From Opitutia bacterium (GTDB lineage: Bacteria > Verrucomicrobiota > Verrucomicrobiia > Opitutales > UBA953): 20,879 nucleotides of DNA. The number at the start of each line of letters is the position of its first letter. The first letter of the stretch is position 1. The notes under the pieces are model-generated. The model was not told the origin of the DNA. It was given only the letters and a program-made list of their open reading frames with translations, and did not search any database. The stretch spans positions 1 through 20,879 of the forward strand of contig CANCLV010000016.1 in the NCBI GenBank assembly GCA_947378905.1, in the 5' to 3' direction. Positions 1 through 8,353 of the stretch are shown here, piece by piece. The position numbers and the translations under genes were made by a program.

Positions 1-258
1 AAAGCGGCCACTGCTCCATTGCGAACAGCGGGTCTCGAAGGCCAAGTAGACGTTTCGGTTAATGTTATTGGCGGAGGCCCTAACGGCCAAGCTGGTGCCA
101 TTTCCCACGGATTAGCTCGCGCCATCCAAAAGATGGATGCGACTCTTCGTGCTCCACTTAAGAAAGAAGGCCTCCTTACCCGCGATGGTCGTATGCGCGA
201 ACGTAAGAAGCCCGGTCAGCCAGGCGCCCGCAAGCGCTTCCAGTTCTCGAAGCGCTAA
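1..258 (+). CDS. rpsI: 30S ribosomal protein S9, 3' part
   Basis: C-terminal part of ribosomal protein S9, a component of the small-subunit head whose basic tail reaches towards the P-site tRNA. The frame is open from base 1, so the true start lies upstream of the window. Visible hallmarks are the GGGxxGQAGA stretch, the ISHGLARA helix, LLTRDxRMxERKKPG and the terminal RKRFQFSKR, which is the usual S9 ending (family normally ends in KRxQFSKR). The arginine codons here are almost all CGT or CGC, as expected for a highly expressed gene. It is followed 20 bases later by a strong intrinsic terminator, so the arg cluster downstream is a separate transcription unit. Identity is secure; only the N-terminal third to half is missing. 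Confidence 0.97.
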   Translation, partial: KAATAPLRTAGLEGQVDVSVNVIGGGPNGQAGAISHGLARAIQKMDATLRAPLKKEGLLTRDGRMRERKKPGQPGARKRFQFSKR

Positions 259-278
259 ACCGCCTCGAAAAAGGAAGA

Positions 279-308
279 AAAAAGGCCCCGGCACCCCGGG
301 GCCTTTTT
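279..308 (+). terminator. Rho-independent terminator after rpsI
   Basis: A perfect 7-bp G/C stem (GGCCCCG 284-290 with CGGGGCC 297-303), extended by five A:T pairs (279-283 with 304-308), closes a six-base loop. The right arm ends in a T run. It ends the ribosomal protein transcript and isolates argC. Confidence 0.92.
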
Positions 309-369
309 GTTGGCGAGTTTTTCTATGTCCAAACGACCATTCCTCCCTTAACACTTTATCAATCACACC

Positions 370-1419
370 ATGTCTCAATCACTGATCCAAGTCGGCATCG
401 TTGGCGCCTCTGGCTACACAGGCGAAGAGCTCGTTGGTATCCTCGCCCAACACCCTAACGTCGAACTCGCGATGGTTTGCTCGCGGTCCCTCGCTGGAAA
501 AAAAGTGGTGGATGAACTTCCCAGACTGCGGGGAAGAGTGAATCCTGATTTAGTTTTTTCTGCATCCTCTCCACAAGAGTGTGCGGCTTCCTCCGTTGGT
601 GTTTGGTTTTTAGCTCTCCCTCACGGTGTCGCTGCGGAATACGCCCAGCCTCTCGTCGCTGCCGGAAAAAAAGTTTTAGATCTCTCGGCTGATTTCCGGC
701 TCAAAGATTTACAGATTTATAAAAAATATTACGGCCACGATCATCCCGCTCCGCAACTCACATCGCAGGCACGGTATGTAATTCCCGAATTACAATTAGA
801 TGATACTTGGAAGAAAATTTCCCTCGTAGCTTGCCCGGGTTGCTACCCAACCAGTATTCAAATCCCTATTATTCCATTATTACGGGCTGGTTTAATTAAA
901 CCCGAGCCAGGCCGGTGCATTATTAATTCCTACAGTGGAGTGTCGGGGGCCGGCAAAAAGGCCGATGTTAACTATCTTTTCTGCGAGCGGGATGGTTCGA
1001 TGAAAGCCTATGGTATTCCGAATCACAGACACATCGCGGAAATCGAAGAACAACTCAGCGGAGCTGCGGGTAAATCAGTCGTCGTACAATTTAATCCACA
1101 CCTCGCTCCTATGCACAGAGGTATTTCAACCACGATTGTCGTTCCGTCCCATGGAGCGACTGCCGCCCAAGTTGAAAACTGCTGGCAAAAAGCTTTTGCC
1201 GATAAGTCTTTCATTTCGATTTTAAAATCGGGTGACTTCCCCGACACCGCACACGTGGCACACTCGAATCAAATCGAGATTTCCGTGGTCGCCGACGAAC
1301 GGACTGGAAATTTAATTATCACTTCAGTCATCGATAATTTATTAAAGGGTGCGGGCGGACAAGCCGTACAAATTCTTAATCTGATGATGGGTTGGAATGA
1401 AACCACCGGCTTACGTTAA
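370..1419 (+). CDS. argC: N-acetyl-gamma-glutamyl-phosphate reductase
   Basis: Third step of arginine synthesis: NADPH-dependent reduction of N-acetylglutamyl phosphate to the semialdehyde, in the cytoplasm. The 349-residue length is typical. An N-terminal Rossmann motif GIVGASGYTGEEL (residues 9-21) binds NADP, and ACPGCYPT (154-161) holds the catalytic cysteine, C158 by family analogy. The C-terminal half carries the conserved HRHIAEIEEQL and HLAPMHRGI segments. First gene of the arg cluster, 62 bases after the rpsI terminator; no convincing promoter or Shine-Dalgarno sequence is visible before the ATG. Arginine codons are unusual: by hand count 8 CGG, 4 AGA, 1 CGT and no CGC among 13. Confidence 0.97.
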   Translation: MSQSLIQVGIVGASGYTGEELVGILAQHPNVELAMVCSRSLAGKKVVDELPRLRGRVNPDLVFSASSPQECAASSVGVWFLALPHGVAAEYAQPLVAAGKKVLDLSADFRLKDLQIYKKYYGHDHPAPQLTSQARYVIPELQLDDTWKKISLVACPGCYPTSIQIPIIPLLRAGLIKPEPGRCIINSYSGVSGAGKKADVNYLFCERDGSMKAYGIPNHRHIAEIEEQLSGAAGKSVVVQFNPHLAPMHRGISTTIVVPSHGATAAQVENCWQKAFADKSFISILKSGDFPDTAHVAHSNQIEISVVADERTGNLIITSVIDNLLKGAGGQAVQILNLMMGWNETTGLR

Positions 1420-1433
1420 TTTACTCTATCACT

Positions 1434-2663
1434 ATGGCTATTGATTTTATTGATGATTCAGCTGGTCTGTCTGACGTCCCAGGTTTCCGGGTCGGTGCCG
1501 CGGGTTGTGATATTAGAAATAAAAAACTGGATCGGCTCGACCTTACATTAATCGTCGCCGACCAACCATGTAATGCTGCCGGTGTATTTACGACGAATGA
1601 CGTTAAGGCTGCGCCCGTCAGGTATTCACAAAATATTTTACTACTCTCCCAAGGAAAAATCCGGGGAGTCGTTGCGAATAGCGGTAACGCTAATGCTTGT
1701 ACTTCTGTGCAGGGCGATGCCGATGCTCAATTGATGGCCGAAATTTCAGCCCAAGCGGTAGGCGCTCCCACTGAAGCATTCCTTGTTTGTTCAACCGGGA
1801 GAATTGGCGAGCTGTTGCCGATGACAAAAGTTGCTCAAGGCATAAGCACCGCGAGTAAGAATTTATCGAATAAAGCGACCGAAGGTCGGAGAGCGGCGGA
1901 ATCGATTTTAACCTCTGATACCAGACCTAAAACAGCGACCGCTTCGTTTGTTTGGCAGGGTAAAAAAGTAACCGTCGCAGGCTTCGCTAAAGGCGCCGGT
2001 ATGATTGAGCCCAATATGGCTACCATGTTAGCGTTTGTCGCTACGGATGCTGATGTGAACGCTGCCTATCTCAAAAAATCTTTATTATCCGCAACTCAGC
2101 AATCGTTCAATTGCGTGAGTGTCGATGGTGATATGTCGACTAACGACACAGTCATTCTGATGGCTTCGGGTGTTTCTAAAGTAGTCGTTGATGAAAAGGC
2201 TGATGTAGATTTACAAAAACTCTTCCAGCTTGCTGTAGATAAAATCTGTTTTGCGTTAGCCGAAAAGATTGTCGGCGATGGCGAAAAAATCACCAAAGTC
2301 GTTTCCGTTGAGATTCAGGGTGCACGTACGCGTGAAGACGCCGAAAAAATTGCTCGGGCCATCGGCAACTCATTGCTCGTTAAGTCATCTTGGTTTGGTG
2401 AAGATCCCAACTGGGGACGTTTGGCGGATGCGGCTGGCTATGCTCGGACCGGTCTAGATGAAGCCAAATTAGACATTCATTATAACGATGTTCCTGCGGT
2501 TATTAAAGGAGTCCCTATTCCTGAAAATAAGCCGAAATGGAAGGAAGTTGTCAAAGCTCGGCAGTTTAAGGTCAGAATCAACCTGAACCTCGGTTCGGCA
2601 CAGTTCCGTTTACTGGCGTCGGATCTCACCGACGGATATGTGAACTACAACAAGAGCGAGTAA
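1434..2663 (+). CDS. argJ: Glutamate N-acetyltransferase / ornithine acetyltransferase
   Basis: Transfers acetyl from N-acetylornithine to glutamate, which recycles the acetyl group; some members also use acetyl-CoA. The precursor cleaves itself. The cleavage motif KGAGMIEPNMATML is at residues 186-199, so the predicted cut is A196|T197, with T197 as the nucleophile of the beta chain. The 409-residue length is typical, and the ANSGNANACT oxyanion-hole region and the C-terminal SSWFGEDPNWGR are present. No argA is in the window, and whether this enzyme is mono- or bifunctional cannot be read from the sequence. It follows argC by 14 bases, so it is surely co-transcribed. Arginine codons: 7 CGG, 5 AGA, 1 AGG, 4 CGT, no CGC. 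Confidence 0.97.
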   Translation: MAIDFIDDSAGLSDVPGFRVGAAGCDIRNKKLDRLDLTLIVADQPCNAAGVFTTNDVKAAPVRYSQNILLLSQGKIRGVVANSGNANACTSVQGDADAQLMAEISAQAVGAPTEAFLVCSTGRIGELLPMTKVAQGISTASKNLSNKATEGRRAAESILTSDTRPKTATASFVWQGKKVTVAGFAKGAGMIEPNMATMLAFVATDADVNAAYLKKSLLSATQQSFNCVSVDGDMSTNDTVILMASGVSKVVVDEKADVDLQKLFQLAVDKICFALAEKIVGDGEKITKVVSVEIQGARTREDAEKIARAIGNSLLVKSSWFGEDPNWGRLADAAGYARTGLDEAKLDIHYNDVPAVIKGVPIPENKPKWKEVVKARQFKVRINLNLGSAQFRLLASDLTDGYVNYNKSE

Positions 2664-2716
2664 GATTATTTTCCAATTGCCCGTTGGCTTTCCACCCTCA
2701 CTTTTAAATCTGTCCG

Positions 2717-3598
2717 ATGAGTACGCCTGCTGTACATAAAGCTGAAGTTCTTCTTGAAGCACTTCCCTATATCCAAAAATTCCGTGGTTCCACCTTCGTG
2801 GTTAAATACGGCGGAAGTTTCATGGATGATCCAAATCCTGAAGGCAGAGACAGGGTCGCTACCGACATCGCATTTTTAGCAGCTGTCGGTATTCAGGTCG
2901 TTGTGGTTCACGGCGGTGGTAAAGCCATTACTCGGGCCATGGAAACTGCTGGAATTAAATCTGAGTTCCGTGGCGGTATGCGGGTGACTGATGCTACGAC
3001 CGTTAAAATTGTTGAGGAAACTTTGAACAAGGAAATCAACGGACAGATTTGCGATTCACTCCGGGCTCGGGGTGCTAATCCTCTGGGCATGCCAGGAAAT
3101 CACGTCAACTTGTGCGAAAAACTTTTAGGTGCTGATGAAGCTGGAAATCCAATCGATTTAGGTTTCGTGGGTGATATTAAATTCGTGAAAGCGAAATTAA
3201 TTAAGAAAGCTTTGGCGGACGGATTTCTCCCAGTTGTTTCACCGATTGCCTTGGATGGTGATGACCAAGCTTATAATACCAATGCCGATGTCGCTGCTGC
3301 AGCGATTGCAAATTCGTTACGGGCCAGAAGACTCATTTTCATGAGCGATGTACCTGGTTTATTGGCTGATCCCAAAGATCCATCGACTTTAATTGCTACC
3401 TTAAAGGTGGGCGAAGTCGATGAGCTCAAAAAGAAGGGTGTAATCGCAGGCGGCATGATTCCTAAAGTGGATAGCGCAGTAAAAGCACTCAAGGAAGGCG
3501 TCCGGAGAGTTCACTTTATTGATGGTCGGGTTCCTCATTCGTTACTCTTAGAAGTCTTTACCGACAAGGGTATCGGCACGGAGATTGTTCACGGATAA
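2717..3598 (+). CDS. argB: N-acetylglutamate kinase
   Basis: Phosphorylates N-acetylglutamate with ATP, the usual feedback point when the acetyl cycle is used. The protein has 293 residues. The amino-acid-kinase fold shows the KYGGSF loop (30-35), HGGG (65-68), the RVTD motif (89-92), a late GGMIPKVDSA segment and a TEIV-type C-terminus. A helical N-terminal extension of about 25 residues precedes the first strand; in the family this feature goes with arginine-inhibited hexamers, so feedback inhibition is inferred. The glycine loop reads GGGKAI, where many bacteria have GGGPxI, a variant I associate with PVC bacteria from memory. A 53-base gap containing TTGCCC (2677-2682) precedes it. Arginine codons: 7 CGG, 4 AGA, 1 AGG, 2 CGT. 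It overlaps argD by one base. Confidence 0.96.
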   Translation: MSTPAVHKAEVLLEALPYIQKFRGSTFVVKYGGSFMDDPNPEGRDRVATDIAFLAAVGIQVVVVHGGGKAITRAMETAGIKSEFRGGMRVTDATTVKIVEETLNKEINGQICDSLRARGANPLGMPGNHVNLCEKLLGADEAGNPIDLGFVGDIKFVKAKLIKKALADGFLPVVSPIALDGDDQAYNTNADVAAAAIANSLRARRLIFMSDVPGLLADPKDPSTLIATLKVGEVDELKKKGVIAGGMIPKVDSAVKALKEGVRRVHFIDGRVPHSLLLEVFTDKGIGTEIVHG

Positions 3599-4827
3599 TG
3601 TCGTCCGACTCTGCACATTCGACCGACGAGTCTGCAAAGCTCTATAGCCAATTTTTGGCTAAAAATTATTCGTCACCAGCGATTACTTTGGTGAAGGGTA
3701 AGGGCACTCGTGTCTGGGATGCGCAAGGAAAGTCGTATCTAGATTTTGCTTCAGGCATCGCGGTCAACGCCGTGGGTCATGCTCATCCGGTCATGGTTAA
3801 AAGAATCAGTGAGCAGGCGGAAAAATTAATTCACGTCAGCAATCTCTATCGGAATGAACCTCAAGGTAAACTTGCCGAATCGCTTTCCAAGTATTGCGGG
3901 CCAGGAAGATTTTTATTTTGCAACAGTGGTGCTGAAGCAAATGAAGCGCTTTTAAAACTCGCCCGGCTTCACGGTAAGAAGAAGTCAGGCGTCGAAGGAA
4001 AATGCATCGGAGTTGTGGTTGCGGAAAAAGCATTCCACGGACGGACCTTTGGCGGCATGTCTGCCACTCCTCAGGAAAAAATCCAATCGGGCTTTAGACC
4101 TTTATTATCAGGCTTTTCTGCCGCACCTCTCAATGACATCGCTGCTTGGGATAAGGCTATTAGTGCCACCGACACCGCCGCAGTTTTACTAGAAACTATT
4201 CAGGGGGAGGGCGGGGTTTTCCCAGCTGATCCTATCTTCTTACAACAACTCCAAAAAATTTGTCGGGAAAGAAACGTCTTATTACTCATTGATGAAATTC
4301 AGTGTGGTATCGGACGGACTGGTAAATTCTTTGCCTATGAGTTTTCGGGTATTAAGCCTGACGCTATTGCGATGGCGAAAGGTCTCGGCGGCGGATTTCC
4401 CATTGGAGCGATTTGGATGGCTCCACCGCATGATGAACTCTTTCAACCGGGTTCACACGGTACCACTTTCGGTGGCGGCGCTTTAGCAGCGTCAGCAGCC
4501 CTCGCCGTTATCGAAATTATTGAAAGTGAGAAACTCGTTGCCCAAGTAGCCGCTCAATCTCCTACGTGGCATGAATCTTTGAAAAAATTAGCGCAAAAGT
4601 ATCCAGCGATTATAAAAGAAATTCGGGGCGCAGGATATATGGTCGGTGTCGCTATGAATATTGACCCACTTCCAGTCGTTGCTGCATTACGCGAAGCAGG
4701 CATGTTGGCTGTGCCGGCCAGTGGAATCGCGATTCGGTTGTTGCCACCATTGAATGCGACAGTCGCGGAGTTAAATGAGGCGGTGGAAATTTTTGACCGG
4801 GTGTTAAGTGCGTGGAAAGTAGCATAA
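3598..4827 (+). CDS. argD: Acetylornithine aminotransferase
   Basis: PLP-dependent class III aminotransferase that converts N-acetylglutamate semialdehyde plus glutamate to N-acetylornithine; members often also serve lysine synthesis. The 409-residue length is normal. Visible are FCNSGAEANEAL (107-118, phosphate binding), LLIDEIQCGIGRTG (229-242, with the conserved Asp that contacts the pyridine nitrogen) and the PLP lysine in AMAKGLGGGFPIGA (K261 by family analogy). The start ATG shares its A with the argB stop (TAATG), which indicates translational coupling; a GGAG about 13 bases upstream, inside argB, could act as a weak ribosome site. Arginine codons: 8 CGG, 4 AGA, 1 CGT, 1 CGC. Confidence 0.96.
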   Translation: MSSDSAHSTDESAKLYSQFLAKNYSSPAITLVKGKGTRVWDAQGKSYLDFASGIAVNAVGHAHPVMVKRISEQAEKLIHVSNLYRNEPQGKLAESLSKYCGPGRFLFCNSGAEANEALLKLARLHGKKKSGVEGKCIGVVVAEKAFHGRTFGGMSATPQEKIQSGFRPLLSGFSAAPLNDIAAWDKAISATDTAAVLLETIQGEGGVFPADPIFLQQLQKICRERNVLLLIDEIQCGIGRTGKFFAYEFSGIKPDAIAMAKGLGGGFPIGAIWMAPPHDELFQPGSHGTTFGGGALAASAALAVIEIIESEKLVAQVAAQSPTWHESLKKLAQKYPAIIKEIRGAGYMVGVAMNIDPLPVVAALREAGMLAVPASGIAIRLLPPLNATVAELNEAVEIFDRVLSAWKVA

Positions 4828-4895
4828 AATCACACAAACACAGTATTTTCGCCTGTCCAAAATCGTTTCGCTAGGTAATTTAAACACCTTCTCTC

Positions 4896-5840
4896 ATGCG
4901 TCACTTCCTCAAAGAGACCGATTTAAGTTTAGCAGAAATCCAATCGATTTTTGCTCAGGCCGCTTTGTTGAAATCGCAGAGAGGTCAGACCAAGTCTCAG
5001 GATCTCGCTCAGCAGTCATGGGGTTTACTCTTTTTCAAGAAGAGCACGCGGACTCGGGTTTCATTTCAAGTAGGCGTTCATGAACTCGGTGGCCTGCCGG
5101 TCATGTTGAATGCCGATGATATGCAAATCTCGCGCGGCGAAACGGTGGCCGACACCGCAAAAGTTTTATCACGTTATTTGCATGGCATGGTTATTCGGTG
5201 TCACGAACACAAACTCTTAGAAGATTTTGCACAATGTGGCACGATGCCAGTGGTGAATGCATTATCCGATTTTCTTCACCCCTGTCAGTTTATGACCGAT
5301 ATGTTCACGCTTGCTGAACGTTGGTCGAAAGGAAAACCAGAAAATTTTGCGAGTTCCTTAAAGGGACGGAAGGTTGCTTTCTTGGGTGACACTGCCTGCA
5401 ATATGGCGAACTCATTTATTCTCGGCGGAGCTGCTCTCGGTGTGGAAATTGCCTTGGCAGGTCCGGCTGGTTACGAGCCCACTGCAGAAATAAAACAACA
5501 GCTCAAAAAAGACGGACTCAAGGAAACGTTTACTTTTACTACAGACGCCGCAGCTGCGGTTAAGGGTGCAGATATGGTCTACACCGATGTCTGGGTCAGC
5601 ATGGGTATGGAGGCTGAAAAGGCCGAAAGACTTAAAACCATGCAGCCTTATCAGGTTAATTCTAAGCTCATGGCCTTGGCTAAACCTGACGCCTACTTCA
5701 TGCACTGCTTGCCTGCTCACCCCGGTGAAGAGGTGACTGCTGAAGTTTTAGCTAGCCCGCAAAGTATAATTTTTGATCAAGCTGAAAACAGACTTCACGT
5801 TCAAAAAGCCATTCTCGCCCATTTAACCCGTCACCGCTAA
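4896..5840 (+). CDS. argF: Ornithine carbamoyltransferase
   Basis: Makes citrulline from ornithine and carbamoyl phosphate. The protein has 314 residues. The carbamoyl-phosphate loop STRTR (50-54), HPCQ (128-131), the ornithine-side DVWVSMG (231-237) and HCLP (270-273) are all intact, which argues for an active anabolic OTCase. An N-acetylornithine carbamoyltransferase is less likely because the standard STRTR and HCLP motifs are kept and ArgJ already removes the acetyl group. The gap to argD is 68 bases and contains TAATTTAAAC 11 bases before the ATG, with no Shine-Dalgarno sequence. Arginine codons are intermediate: 4 CGG, 3 AGA, 4 CGT, 2 CGC. Confidence 0.95.
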   Translation: MRHFLKETDLSLAEIQSIFAQAALLKSQRGQTKSQDLAQQSWGLLFFKKSTRTRVSFQVGVHELGGLPVMLNADDMQISRGETVADTAKVLSRYLHGMVIRCHEHKLLEDFAQCGTMPVVNALSDFLHPCQFMTDMFTLAERWSKGKPENFASSLKGRKVAFLGDTACNMANSFILGGAALGVEIALAGPAGYEPTAEIKQQLKKDGLKETFTFTTDAAAAVKGADMVYTDVWVSMGMEAEKAERLKTMQPYQVNSKLMALAKPDAYFMHCLPAHPGEEVTAEVLASPQSIIFDQAENRLHVQKAILAHLTRHR

Positions 5841-5858
5841 TTTTATATTTAAATTATC

Positions 5859-7115
5859 ATGAGTAAGAAAAAGAAAATCGTCCTCGCCTATTCTGGCGGA
5901 CTCGACACCTCCGTTCTCCTATCTTGGATTAAGGATAAGCATAATGCTGAGATGATCGCATTCTGCGCCGACATCGGCCAAGAAGATGAATTGAAAGGCT
6001 TGAAGCAGAAAGCGCTCAAGACCGGTGCATCCAAACTTTATATCGATGACCTCCAAGAGGAATTCGCGCGCGACTTCATTTTTCCGATGATGCAAGCGGG
6101 TGCGATTTACGAAGGTCAATACTACCTCGGTACATCGATTGCTCGTCCACTCATCGCTAAACGCATGGTTGAGATTGCTCGCAAAGAAGGCGCGACTGCC
6201 ATCGCTCACGGTGCGACTGGTAAAGGTAATGACCAAGTACGTTTTGAATTAACCTGTGCGGCTTTAGCACCGGATTTAGAAATCATCGCTCCTTGGCGTA
6301 ATGAACAATTCCGCAACGATTTCCCAGGTCGCGCCGAAATGATTGCCTATTGCGCGGAGAATAAAATTCCCGTCGAAGCGAGTGCGAAAAAGCCCTATTC
6401 TTCGGATCGAAACCTCCTTCACATTTCTTATGAAGCTGGCATTTTAGAGGATCCTTGGATGGATGCTTTTGCGCCTGCGAATAAGGCAATGTTCAAACTT
6501 TCCGTTTCACCAGAAGACGCTCCCAATAAACCCGAGTACGTTGAACTCGAATTCCGCCAAGGCGATTGTATCGCAGTGAACGGCAAGAAGATGAATCCTC
6601 TCGGAGTCATGCGCACGCTGAATAAGATTGGTGGCCGTCATGGTGTGGGTCGTGTCGACATGGTTGAAAATCGTTTCGTCGGGATGAAGAGTCGCGGCGT
6701 TTACGAAACTCCTGGTGGCACAATTTTACATTTCGCTCACCGTCAGATCGAGTCTCTAACCATGGATCGCGAAGTCATGCACTTGCGTGACTCCTTAGTT
6801 CCTCGTTACGCAACGTTGGTTTACAATGGTTTCTGGTATGCTCCTGAACGCTTAGCTTTACAGGCGCTCATTACTGAATCTCAACGCAACGTCACTGGTA
6901 CCGTTCGTGTGAAACTTTATAAAGGTAATACCTACGTAGCAGGTCGAAAGAGTCCTCGCTCGTTGTACAATCCACACATTGCGACGATGGAAGCCGATCC
7001 AACTAAGGCTTATAATCAAGACGACGCTACTGGATTCATTCGCTTGAACGGCTTACGCTTACGCGTGAACTCAAAGGTGAACGGCGTGCAAAACTTAAGT
7101 AAGACCGTCCGATAA
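5859..7115 (+). CDS. argG: Argininosuccinate synthase
   Basis: Joins citrulline and aspartate with ATP to give argininosuccinate. At 418 residues it has the N-type ATP pyrophosphatase P-loop YSGGLDTS (11-18), the GATGKGNDQVRFE citrulline/aspartate region and the PYSSDRNLLHISYE segment typical of the family. It follows argF by 18 bases, is the last arg gene here and is followed by a terminator. The next enzyme, ArgH, is not in the window. Its arginine codon use differs sharply from argC-argD: 15 CGC, 10 CGT, 3 CGA and none of CGG, AGA or AGG. This could reflect higher expression, a separate promoter, or a different history. Confidence 0.97.
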   Translation: MSKKKKIVLAYSGGLDTSVLLSWIKDKHNAEMIAFCADIGQEDELKGLKQKALKTGASKLYIDDLQEEFARDFIFPMMQAGAIYEGQYYLGTSIARPLIAKRMVEIARKEGATAIAHGATGKGNDQVRFELTCAALAPDLEIIAPWRNEQFRNDFPGRAEMIAYCAENKIPVEASAKKPYSSDRNLLHISYEAGILEDPWMDAFAPANKAMFKLSVSPEDAPNKPEYVELEFRQGDCIAVNGKKMNPLGVMRTLNKIGGRHGVGRVDMVENRFVGMKSRGVYETPGGTILHFAHRQIESLTMDREVMHLRDSLVPRYATLVYNGFWYAPERLALQALITESQRNVTGTVRVKLYKGNTYVAGRKSPRSLYNPHIATMEADPTKAYNQDDATGFIRLNGLRLRVNSKVNGVQNLSKTVR

Positions 7116-7134
7116 TTATAAGATTAACCTAATT

Positions 7135-7163
7135 AAAAAAGGCGTCCGATGGACGCCTTTTTT
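7135..7163 (+). terminator. Symmetric intrinsic terminator between argG and tRNA-Cys
   Basis: GGCGTCC (7141-7147), loop GAT, GGACGCC (7151-7157), flanked by six A on the left (7135-7140) and six T on the right (7158-7163). Because both flanks are homopolymeric, the hairpin has a T tract on either strand. It can stop both the arg transcript (+) and the convergent tRNA-Cys transcript (-). Confidence 0.93.
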
Positions 7164-7175
7164 GTGACTTTAAAT

Positions 7176-7250
7176 TGGAGGCGCGGGTCGGAATTGAACC
7201 GACGCATGGGGCTTTTGCAGAGCCCGGCCTTACCACTTGGCTACCGCGCC
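7176..7250 (-). tRNA. tRNA-Cys (anticodon GCA), CCA encoded
   Basis: Read on the - strand this is a full 75-base cloverleaf: acceptor GGCGCGG/CCGCGCC, anticodon stem GGGCU/AGCCC around loop CUGCAAA (anticodon GCA), T-stem GUCGG/CCGAC with loop UUCAAUU, discriminator U73 and an encoded CCA. U73 and GCA are the known cysteine identity elements. The gene converges with argG, with the shared terminator between them. Confidence 0.97.
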
Positions 7251-7347
7251 TAACACTGACAGGCCGTTACTCTGCCACTTGTTAACTTTCTTTCAAGGGT
7301 TTTATGCAATGGCTTTCCTTTCGCAAATTATCCACTAAAACAGGGTT

Positions 7348-7839
7348 ATGTCAGCCCAACCTCCCTACCGTATTGGACTCGGTTACGACATCCATCCGCT
7401 CGTCTCAGGCCGCCCCTGTATTCTGGGAGGGGTTACGATTCCTTCAACGGTAGGCCCCGAAGGACATTCTGATGCCGATGTTTTATTGCACGCGGTCGCC
7501 GATGCACTTTTGGGCGCAGCTGGACTTCGCGATATCGGATATTATTTTCCTAACACGGATCCAAATATCAAAAATATTAAATCCGGACTGATTGTTAAAA
7601 AGGCGGTCGAAGAGATTAAAAAACTGGGTTGGAAGGTGGGCAACGTGGATATCGTGGTCATTGCTGAACGCCCAAAAATTTCCGCACACATTACGGAGAT
7701 GAAAAAATCCATTTCGGTACTCTTGGAAGTAGGCGAAGATCAAGTGGGCGTAAAGGCGACGACGAACGAGGGCATGGACTCGATTGGCCAGGGCCAAGCT
7801 ATCGCCGTCCAAGCGATTTGCATGATTTTTAAAGCCTGA
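7348..7839 (+). CDS. ispF: 2-C-methyl-D-erythritol 2,4-cyclodiphosphate synthase
   Basis: MEP-pathway enzyme that cyclises CDP-ME 2-phosphate to MEcPP with release of CMP, a step towards IPP/DMAPP. The 163-residue length is standard. The metal-binding GYDIHPL (residues 12-18, D14 and H16), the family segment HSDADVLLHAVADALLGA (40-57, with the third metal ligand H48) and GLRDIGYYFP are intact, and near the end TTNEGMDSIGQGQAI matches the CMP-binding C-terminal region. It stands alone after the divergent tRNA-Cys, and ispD is not adjacent. An AGGG lies only three bases before the ATG, too close to be a normal ribosome-binding site. Confidence 0.97.
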   Translation: MSAQPPYRIGLGYDIHPLVSGRPCILGGVTIPSTVGPEGHSDADVLLHAVADALLGAAGLRDIGYYFPNTDPNIKNIKSGLIVKKAVEEIKKLGWKVGNVDIVVIAERPKISAHITEMKKSISVLLEVGEDQVGVKATTNEGMDSIGQGQAIAVQAICMIFKA

Positions 7840-7902
7840 GGGTGGGTTTAGTCCTTTCCGTCTTGTCAAACGGGCCTAAACAAACTCTCTCAAATTAAAT
7901 CT

Positions 7903-8316
7903 ATGGAGCAGACCCTTATTATTTTAAAACCCGACTGTATGGAGCGTCGCCTTTACGGTACCGTTCTGGCCCGCTTTGAAGCCGCTGGATTTGATATTCA
8001 AGCCTGCAAGTTAACCCGCCTCACCCCTGGTCAATTACGCGAGCACTACGCTCACGTTGCTGATAAGCCTTTTTATCCTGACATCGAAACCTTCATGTCC
8101 TCACGTCCCGTAATTATCGCTGTTTTAAGCGGTCAAAACGTGATTGCGCGTGTGCGTGAATTACTTGGGCCAACGAATTCAAAACTAGCGCCCAAGGGAA
8201 CCATTCGTGGAGATTTTGGAACCGAGATGATGCGCAATGTTTGCCATGCATCCGATAGCCCTGATGCTGCCGCTGCTGAAATTAAACGTTTCTTCAACGC
8301 GACAGAGGTTTTCTAA
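7903..8316 (+). CDS. ndk: Nucleoside diphosphate kinase
   Basis: Transfers the gamma phosphate between nucleoside di- and triphosphates by a phosphohistidine intermediate. The 137-residue length is normal. K9 in LIILKPD and the active-site histidine in NVCHASDS (H115) are present, as is GTIRGDFG (99-106). The usual HGSDS reads HASDS here, a permitted variant. It lies 63 bases after ispF. AAATTAAAT sits just before the ATG and TTGTCA lies 40 bases upstream of it, but the spacing between those two elements is too long for a classical promoter. Confidence 0.97.
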   Translation: MEQTLIILKPDCMERRLYGTVLARFEAAGFDIQACKLTRLTPGQLREHYAHVADKPFYPDIETFMSSRPVIIAVLSGQNVIARVRELLGPTNSKLAPKGTIRGDFGTEMMRNVCHASDSPDAAAAEIKRFFNATEVF

Positions 8317-8353
8317 GTCTGCTACTTTTTAATTTTCTGGGGGTTATAAAAGA

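Noticed and set aside
309..369. Possible ArgR operator, attenuator or T-box ahead of argC
   Set aside because: Only 61 bases are available and I see no palindromic ARG-box pair, no second terminator and no leader peptide.
112..385. Overlapping frames on both strands across the rpsI end and terminator
   Set aside because: They translate the terminator hairpin itself and conflict with rpsI, which is unambiguous.
4896..5840. argF as an N-acetyl- or succinylornithine carbamoyltransferase
   Set aside because: STRTR, HPCQ, DVWVSMG and HCLP are all of the ordinary OTCase type, and ArgJ upstream supplies free ornithine.
7251..7296. Possible - strand promoter for tRNA-Cys (TTGAAA, 17 bases, AGAGTA)
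   Set aside because: The -10 has essentially no match to TATAAT, so it was not annotated. The true promoter must be nearby but is not evident.
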